Of a stretch of DNA of 64,000 bases, positions 59,635-64,000 are shown in pieces (position 1 is the stretch's first letter; every line of letters starts with the position of its first letter). A model generated the notes under the pieces. That model ran no database searches, was not told the origin of the DNA, and worked only from the letters and a program-made list of their open reading frames with translations. Source of the DNA: Asanoa ferruginea (GTDB taxonomy: Bacteria > Actinomycetota > Actinomycetes > Mycobacteriales > Micromonosporaceae). The translations under genes and the position numbers were made by a program. The DNA lies in NCBI RefSeq assembly GCF_003387075.1, contig NZ_QUMQ01000001.1:1798001-1862000 (forward strand). The letters run 5' to 3'.

Positions 59635-59650
59635 ATTCCCTGCGGGGAAT
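59635..59650. promoter_or_regulatory. Operator ATTCCC-TGCG-GGGAAT (site 1)
   Basis: Six-base perfect arms. The surrounding CGACAATTCCCTGCGGGGAA followed by TGG is identical at site 2 (60863-60878). It lies between the divergent LLM and MmyB-type genes. Confidence 0.8.
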
Positions 59651-59685
59651 GGCCGGGACGCCCTCGGCCGCGTTACAACGGGGTC

Positions 59686-60426
59686 GTGGACTTCCCCCGT
59701 GCGCTGCGCGAACGCCGCACCCGATCGCATCTGAGCCAGCTCGACCTGGCGCTGCGGGCCGGCACGACCCAGCGGCACCTCAGCTTCATCGAGTCGGGCC
59801 GCTCGGTCGCCGGCCGCAACATGGTCATCCGGCTCGCCGAGTCCCTCGAACTGCCGCTGCGCGACCGCAACGAGCTGCTGGTCTCGGCCGGCTACGCACC
59901 CGCGTACGCGGAAAGCCCGCTCGACGACCCGACGCTGGCACCGGTGCGCACGGCGATCGACCACATCCTGCGCGGCTACCAGCCCTATCCGGCGCTGGTC
60001 GTCGACCGGCAGGGCGACCTGATCGCCGCGAACGACGCGTTCGGCCTGATCGCCGAGGGCGCCGCCGCCGAGCTGGTCGGGCCCGGCCGCAACGTCTACC
60101 GGCTCGCACTGCACCCGGACGGCGTAGCACCCCGGATCCGCAACCTGGCCGAGTGGGCGCGCCACATCCTGGCGAGGCTCGGCCACCTGCCGGAACTGCG
60201 CGACGAACTGGCCGGCTATGTCCCCGACCTGGAGCCGTCGGCCGGGCAACTCGGTTTCGCGGTGCCCCTGGACCTGCTGTCCTCGCGCGGGGAGCTGCAC
60301 CTGATGACGACCATCACGACGTTCGCCACCGCGGTCGACGTGACGCTGGCCGAGCTGAAACTGGAGGCGTTCCTGCCCGTCGATCCGGCGACCGCCGCCA
60401 TTCTTCACGCCCCGGGAAACATGTAA
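59686..60426 (+). CDS. MmyB-like XRE-family regulator
   Basis: 246 residues: N-terminal helix-turn-helix (LRERRTRSHLSQLDLALRAGTTQRHLSFIESG, ~5-55) and the MmyB-type ligand domain (~90-240; YPALVVDRQGDLIAANDAF is typical). This domain binds fatty acids or similar molecules in MmyB/MltR regulators. The GTG start is used. It very likely binds the two identical palindromes at 59635 and 60863, controlling the LLM gene and the NTF2-like gene. Confidence 0.92.
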   Translation: MDFPRALRERRTRSHLSQLDLALRAGTTQRHLSFIESGRSVAGRNMVIRLAESLELPLRDRNELLVSAGYAPAYAESPLDDPTLAPVRTAIDHILRGYQPYPALVVDRQGDLIAANDAFGLIAEGAAAELVGPGRNVYRLALHPDGVAPRIRNLAEWARHILARLGHLPELRDELAGYVPDLEPSAGQLGFAVPLDLLSSRGELHLMTTITTFATAVDVTLAELKLEAFLPVDPATAAILHAPGNM

Positions 60427-60827
60427 TCCGCCTTGATCCGCCCGTCGTCGTCGAGCACCAGCACCTCCAGGCCGCCGCCCGCCGGCTCCTCGGTCTCGAC
60501 GGAAACCATCTCCCAACCGAACTTCACCACCCCATCCAGGCGTACGGCACCAGCGCGCGGCCGGAACGTGAACCCGCCCTTGGCCACCCACTCCTCGTAA
60601 CTGCGGGTCACCCGCACCTCGATGGCGTCATACCCCTGTGCCTCCAGGGTGCTGTGGTCGAACCCGAGCGTCGCCGCGATCTCCCGGATCTCCGCCGGCG
60701 GCTGAAGGATGTGGCGGCCGTCCCGCGCCCACAGCGCCTCGATCGCCGCCCGGCGCCTTGCCGCGTCCGGCTCCGTCCACTGTGCGATGTAGCGGTCGGC
60801 CAAGTCCTGCGGGTCAATGTCAGTCAT
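60405..60827 (-). CDS. NTF2-like (SnoaL-type) protein
   Basis: 140 residues from the ATG at 60827. The fold is that of NTF2-like proteins (LADRYIAQWTEPDAARRRAAIEALWARDGRHI; VLDDDGRIKADYMF at the end). Such proteins are enzymes or ligand-binding modules; the substrate is unknown. Operator site 2 is 35 bases upstream. The 3' end overlaps the MmyB-type gene by 22 bases on the other strand. Confidence 0.8.
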   Translation of the reverse strand: MTDIDPQDLADRYIAQWTEPDAARRRAAIEALWARDGRHILQPPAEIREIAATLGFDHSTLEAQGYDAIEVRVTRSYEEWVAKGGFTFRPRAGAVRLDGVVKFGWEMVSVETEEPAGGGLEVLVLDDDGRIKADYMFPGA

Positions 60828-60862
60828 GGGCCCCATCCTGCGAGCGGCGCGGAAACCCGACA

Positions 60863-60878
60863 ATTCCCTGCGGGGAAT
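60863..60878. promoter_or_regulatory. Operator ATTCCC-TGCG-GGGAAT (site 2)
   Basis: Same 23-base neighbourhood as site 1 (59635), here between the NTF2-like gene and the small membrane protein at 60900. Confidence 0.8.
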
Positions 60879-60899
60879 GGGTGTGCTCTACTCCCAGGC

Positions 60900-61214
60900 A
60901 TGAGGCGGCGGGCCAGCTTGATAATCGGCGTCGTCATGCTGCTCGTCGCGGTCGCCGGCGTGACCGGCTGGCGCTGGTGGCACAACCGCCCGCCATACCC
61001 GCCGGAAGTCTTGATGGCCACCGCGAGCCTCAGCCTGGTCGACCAGGCAACCGCCGACGCCGCGTTCAACCCGCAGGCGATGCAGCAGGCCGGTGCCGGC
61101 GATCAGATCTTCCTCGGCCGCGTCGCCTGGGCGGCGCCGCCGAAGGTGTTGATCGCGCTGATCAGCGTCGGGCCGGACGGTCAGGTCTACTGGGCCCAAC
61201 GACTACTGAACTGA
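60900..61214 (+). CDS. Small single-pass membrane protein
   Basis: 104 residues from the ATG at 60900. One N-terminal membrane helix (ASLIIGVVMLLVAVAGVTGW), then a short, probably extracytoplasmic domain (residues ~30-104) containing PKVLIALISVGPDGQVYW. It has no recognised family. It is divergent from the NTF2-like gene and shares operator site 2. Confidence 0.65.
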   Translation: MRRRASLIIGVVMLLVAVAGVTGWRWWHNRPPYPPEVLMATASLSLVDQATADAAFNPQAMQQAGAGDQIFLGRVAWAAPPKVLIALISVGPDGQVYWAQRLLN

Positions 61215-61279
61215 CCTGTAAGAAACGGCGCTGGGCGCGGATTACTCGGTGATGACAACCTCCGAGTGAAGGAGAGCCA

Positions 61280-61828
61280 GTGACGCATGCCGACGCCCAG
61301 CGGCGGTTCACCTCGATTTACTACGAGCATCACCCCCAGGTGTACGCGTACGCCGTCAGCCGGGCCGGTCGTGATCTCGCCGATGACGTCGTCGGGGAGA
61401 CCTTCCTCATTGCGTGGCGCAAGCTCGCCTCCGTCCCGGCGGACGCGCCGCTGCCGTGGCTGCTCGGCGTGGCCCGCAACGTGGTGCGCCGGCGCTACCA
61501 CGCCGAAGTGCGGCAGGCCGCCCTCGCCGTGGAGTTGCGGGCCTGGGTCGACGACGCGCAGCACGATGTGGCCGACGGCGTGACCGAGAAGGCGGCGATG
61601 CTGGCCGCGCTCGCCGCGCTCGGCGATGACGATCGCGAACTGCTCACCCTCGTGGCCTGGCACGGCCTGAGCCCCCGCGAAGCCGCCCGCGTGGTCGGGT
61701 GTTCGACCGCCACCTACTCCGTCCGGTTGCACCGCGCCCGCAAACGGCTGCAACAGGCCCTCTCCGCACCGGCCAAGGCCGAGCGTCGCACCCCCATCAA
61801 CCTCACCAGCAAGGAGTTCAGCCGATGA
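61280..61828 (+). CDS. ECF RNA polymerase sigma factor
   Basis: 182 residues. Region 2 (FTSIYYEHHPQVYAYAVSRAGRDLADDVVGETFLIAW, ~10-65) and region 4 (~110-165; LLTLVAWHGLSPREAARVVGCSTATYSVRLHRARKRL). The GTG start has GAAGGAGAG upstream. Translationally coupled (ATGA) to the next gene, a CU044_5270-type membrane protein that probably senses the signal or acts as anti-sigma factor. Confidence 0.92.
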   Translation: MTHADAQRRFTSIYYEHHPQVYAYAVSRAGRDLADDVVGETFLIAWRKLASVPADAPLPWLLGVARNVVRRRYHAEVRQAALAVELRAWVDDAQHDVADGVTEKAAMLAALAALGDDDRELLTLVAWHGLSPREAARVVGCSTATYSVRLHRARKRLQQALSAPAKAERRTPINLTSKEFSR

Positions 61829-62766
61829 CCACCCACCGCGACGCCCTCCGCGAACTCGCCGAGGCCCGCCCGGGCCGGCTCACGCCGGACGCACCTCCGG
61901 CCGACCCGATCGCCTTCACCGCGCACCCGCAGCAGACCCGCGGTCTGCCCACCCGGCGCCTGGTGCTCGCCGGCGGGGCCCTGGTCGCCGCCGCGGCCGT
62001 CGGGGTCACCGCGATCGTGGTGCCGAAGGCCACGCAACCGCCGGCGGACACGGCGACGGCCGCCGGCCCGGCGCCCGCACCTCAAACGGCGCAGGATTGG
62101 CTATTGGTCGCCGCGACGTCCAGCGCCACAGCTCCGGCCCGTGCCGGCCGCTACTGGGTCTACCGCAGTGAGGAGGCCGCCAAGGACCACCCCACGCTCG
62201 TCATCGAGCAGTGGCTGTCCACGGTGGACCGGGCGCCGACGGCCGCATACTTCCGGGATCCGGTCAGTGGCGCGTGGAGCCGGCGCGACATGCAGGGCCA
62301 CAGCGCGGCGAACAACTTCCTGCTCGGCGGCCAGGGCAGGTCCGCGCAGGCGATCGCCGCGCTCCCCGCCGACCCCGACAAGCTCAAGGCGAAACTGCTC
62401 ACCTGGTACGCCGGCGGCGACGGCGACCAGGCCGATTTCCTGTTCTACTCCGCCAGCGCGCTCGTGCTGAGCCTGCCGGCCCGGCCGCAGGTGCGGTCGG
62501 CCGCCTACCGGATGCTGGCCGGCGTGCCGGGCATCACCGCTCTGGGCCGGGTCACCGACGCGGCGGGGCGCACCGGCATCGCCGTGGCGATCAGCCACCG
62601 GGGCGACAGCGGCGCGCAGGGCCAGGTCCGACTGATCATCGACCCGACGACCGGTGCGGCGCTCGCTCAGGAGCGGTGGACCGACGGGGTGAGGAGCAGC
62701 TACACGGCGCTGCTGACGGCCGGCTGGTCAAACGAAGACCCGCCAGCGGCCGCCGACATCCACTGA
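61825..62766 (+). CDS. CU044_5270-family membrane protein
   Basis: 313 residues from the ATG at 61825. A cytoplasmic N-terminus, one helix (LVLAGGALVAAAAVGVTAIVV, ~50-70) and a large extracytoplasmic domain (ARAGRYWVYRSEEAAK; RTGIAVAISHRG; RLIIDPTTGAALAQE). These proteins follow ECF sigma genes throughout actinobacteria and are thought to control them, but this has not been shown. A hairpin follows at 62785. Confidence 0.87.
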   Translation: MTTHRDALRELAEARPGRLTPDAPPADPIAFTAHPQQTRGLPTRRLVLAGGALVAAAAVGVTAIVVPKATQPPADTATAAGPAPAPQTAQDWLLVAATSSATAPARAGRYWVYRSEEAAKDHPTLVIEQWLSTVDRAPTAAYFRDPVSGAWSRRDMQGHSAANNFLLGGQGRSAQAIAALPADPDKLKAKLLTWYAGGDGDQADFLFYSASALVLSLPARPQVRSAAYRMLAGVPGITALGRVTDAAGRTGIAVAISHRGDSGAQGQVRLIIDPTTGAALAQERWTDGVRSSYTALLTAGWSNEDPPAAADIH

Positions 62767-62784
62767 CGGCCTCGACAGCACCCG

Positions 62785-62814
62785 CTGCCCCCGCCCATCA
62801 TCGGGTGGGGGCAG
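62785..62814 (+). terminator. Hairpin terminator of the ECF operon
   Basis: CTGCCCCCGCCC pairs with GGGTGGGGGCAG (one G-T), with a six-base loop, 19 bases after the stop codon. Confidence 0.75.
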
Positions 62815-62837
62815 CACCGTCCTGGCGGAGGTGAGCG

Positions 62838-63041
62838 ATGCGACGCGGCACCTGGCCGCTGGTCGGGCTGGTCGTCGGCGCCCTCGGCGGCGGGCTCTGG
62901 GGCTGGTTCGGCAACGACTACGAGTCGGCCGACTCGGCCGTCGGCACCGGCTTCCTCGGTGCGCTGGCAGGGCTGCTCGCCGGTGCGGTCGCCTATTCGC
63001 TGGCTGGCCGCCGCCGTTCTCCGGGAAACCGCAAAAGCTGA
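62838..63041 (+). CDS. Small glycine-rich membrane protein
   Basis: 67 residues with two membrane segments of the glycine-zipper kind (WPLVGLVVGALGGGLWGWFG; GTGFLGALAGLLAGAVAYSL). GGCGGAGGTGAGCG precedes the ATG. Function unknown. Between it and the next gene, 135 bases hold nothing recognisable. Confidence 0.6.
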   Translation: MRRGTWPLVGLVVGALGGGLWGWFGNDYESADSAVGTGFLGALAGLLAGAVAYSLAGRRRSPGNRKS

Positions 63042-63176
63042 GCACGGTCCGCCTTACGGTGGGTGCTTGACGCCGCGACGGCCGTCGCCTCGAGCGCGCC
63101 GCCGCCGAGAGGTTCAGGCCCTGGTGTCCGGAGCGCGCGCAGTCCGCCACCACGGGCGCTGAGGGAGCTGGCCCAC

Positions 63177-64000
63177 ATGACCGCGCAGACGAACATCAAG
63201 ACCACCGTGCACAGCGTTACCTACGACCTGCTCCGGTCGCTGGGGTTGACCACCATCTTCGGCAACCCGGGGTCGACCGAGGAGACGTTCCTGGCGGATT
63301 TCCCCGACGACTTCACCTATGTGCTGGCGCTCCAGGAGGCCTCGGCGGTCGCCATGGCCGACGGGTATGCCCAGGCCACCCGACATCCCACGCTGGTCAA
63401 CCTGCATTCGCACGCCGGCCTGGGCAACGGCATGGGCAACATCGTCAACGCCAGCCAGGGGCACACGCCGCTCATCGTGCTGGCCGGCAACCAGCACCGC
63501 GAGATGATGATCGGCGACCCCTACCTCAGCAACCCGGACGCGCCGGTGATGCCCCGCCCGTGGGTCAAGTGGGCCTACGAGCCCTACCGCGCCGAGGACG
63601 TACCCGAAGCGTTCATGCGGGCTTATGTCACCGCTCTTCAGCCGCCCGCCGGTCCGGTGTTCCTGTCGGTCCCGCTCGACGACTGGAACCAGCCGCTCGA
63701 AGGTCCCGCGGTGCGGCGCCAGTTCAGCACCGGCTTCGCGCCGGACGCGGAGCGGTTGCGGCACTTCGCGCAACGCATCACCGACAGCGACCGGCCAGCG
63801 CTGGTTTTCGGTCCTGACGTCGACCGCGCCGGGGGTTGGGACGCGGCCGTCGCGCTGGCGGAGAAGCTCAACGCCGGCGTGTATGGCACGCCGCTGCCCG
63901 ACCGGGTCTCGTTCCCCGAGGACCACCCGCTCTACCAGGGCCCGATCGGCGAGTCGCTCAAGTCGATCAGTGACACCCTGGCCGGCCATGACGTGGTCGT
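63177..64000 (+). CDS. Thiamine-diphosphate enzyme, benzoylformate decarboxylase-like (3' truncated by window edge)
   Basis: About 274 residues are visible from the ATG at 63177 (GAGGGAGCT upstream). The N-terminal Pyr domain has the catalytic Glu in ALQEASAVAMADGYA, GNPGSTEETF, and NLHSHAGLGNGMGNI with the His important in benzoylformate decarboxylase (MdlC). The central domain begins near 200. It could act on benzoylformate, or another 2-oxo acid such as those made by acetolactate synthase-like enzymes. The product and the rest of the pathway lie beyond the window. Confidence 0.88.
   Translation, partial: MTAQTNIKTTVHSVTYDLLRSLGLTTIFGNPGSTEETFLADFPDDFTYVLALQEASAVAMADGYAQATRHPTLVNLHSHAGLGNGMGNIVNASQGHTPLIVLAGNQHREMMIGDPYLSNPDAPVMPRPWVKWAYEPYRAEDVPEAFMRAYVTALQPPAGPVFLSVPLDDWNQPLEGPAVRRQFSTGFAPDAERLRHFAQRITDSDRPALVFGPDVDRAGGWDAAVALAEKLNAGVYGTPLPDRVSFPEDHPLYQGPIGESLKSISDTLAGHDVV

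Overview
The window comes from a high-G+C actinobacterium. GTG and TTG starts are frequent, neighbouring genes often overlap by 1 to 4 bases, and the gene complement fits: a BldC-type regulator, SigE-family sigma factors, SpoIIE/STAS switches, an F420-type LLM oxidoreductase, and futalosine-pathway MqnL/MqnP-like enzymes. Together these suggest a filamentous actinomycete, most likely Micromonosporaceae; that placement is inference from content, not a search. The only RNA gene recognised is one tRNA-Lys(TTT).

Left part (1-22 kb): a truncated proline-rich membrane protein, a DEAD-box helicase, a glycolipid-binding-like protein, an Lrp regulator with a cysteine desulfhydrase-like enzyme, BldC, a UbiX-type flavin prenyltransferase, a terpene synthase, and then about 1.9 kb of gene-free, repeat-filled DNA. 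Next come mqnP/ubiA and mqnL/ubiD (menaquinone), a sigma factor with a beta-propeller partner, a secreted beta-helix protein, and the respiratory/heme block ccsB-resB-ccdA-tlpA-phosphatase-hemL, in the same gene order as M. tuberculosis Rv0529 to Rv0524. Quinone, cytochrome c and heme supply therefore sit together.

Middle (21.7-38 kb): a signalling island with a STAS protein, a response regulator, a 1469-residue hybrid kinase carrying seven 92-residue HAMP-type units, and a SpoIIE phosphatase with its own anti-sigma-like kinase domain. It is followed by a 164-bp MITE-like element, a methyltransferase, an MFS exporter, a ClpP paralogue that has lost its catalytic Ser and His, a GlcE-like oxidase, oligopeptidase B, and a GntR/threonine dehydratase pair.

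Right part (38-64 kb): accessory and regulatory genes. These include a membrane protein divergent from a putative papain-like cysteine protease, GalT, AlkB, an epimerase/TetR divergon, an APH(6)-like kinase, a DHFR-like protein, a threonine aldolase-like enzyme, a Rieske protein, tRNA-Lys beside an orphan membrane protein, several TetR-controlled units with readable palindromic operators, a two-component system, an Lnt-like acyltransferase, a secreted phosphate-binding-like protein, an MmyB-type regulator with two identical operators, an ECF sigma operon, and the start of a benzoylformate decarboxylase-like gene.

The most unusual aspect is the repeat landscape. Several tandem arrays (33, 38, 52 and 15 bp units) sit directly at the 3' ends of genes and look like copies of those very 3' ends. 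In addition there is a 17-unit, roughly 73-bp noncoding array, a 133-bp hairpin, a 50-bp near-perfect palindrome, a (GCGACC)12 tract and a hairpin over the ubiD start codon. I found no CRISPR array, integrase or intact insertion sequence.
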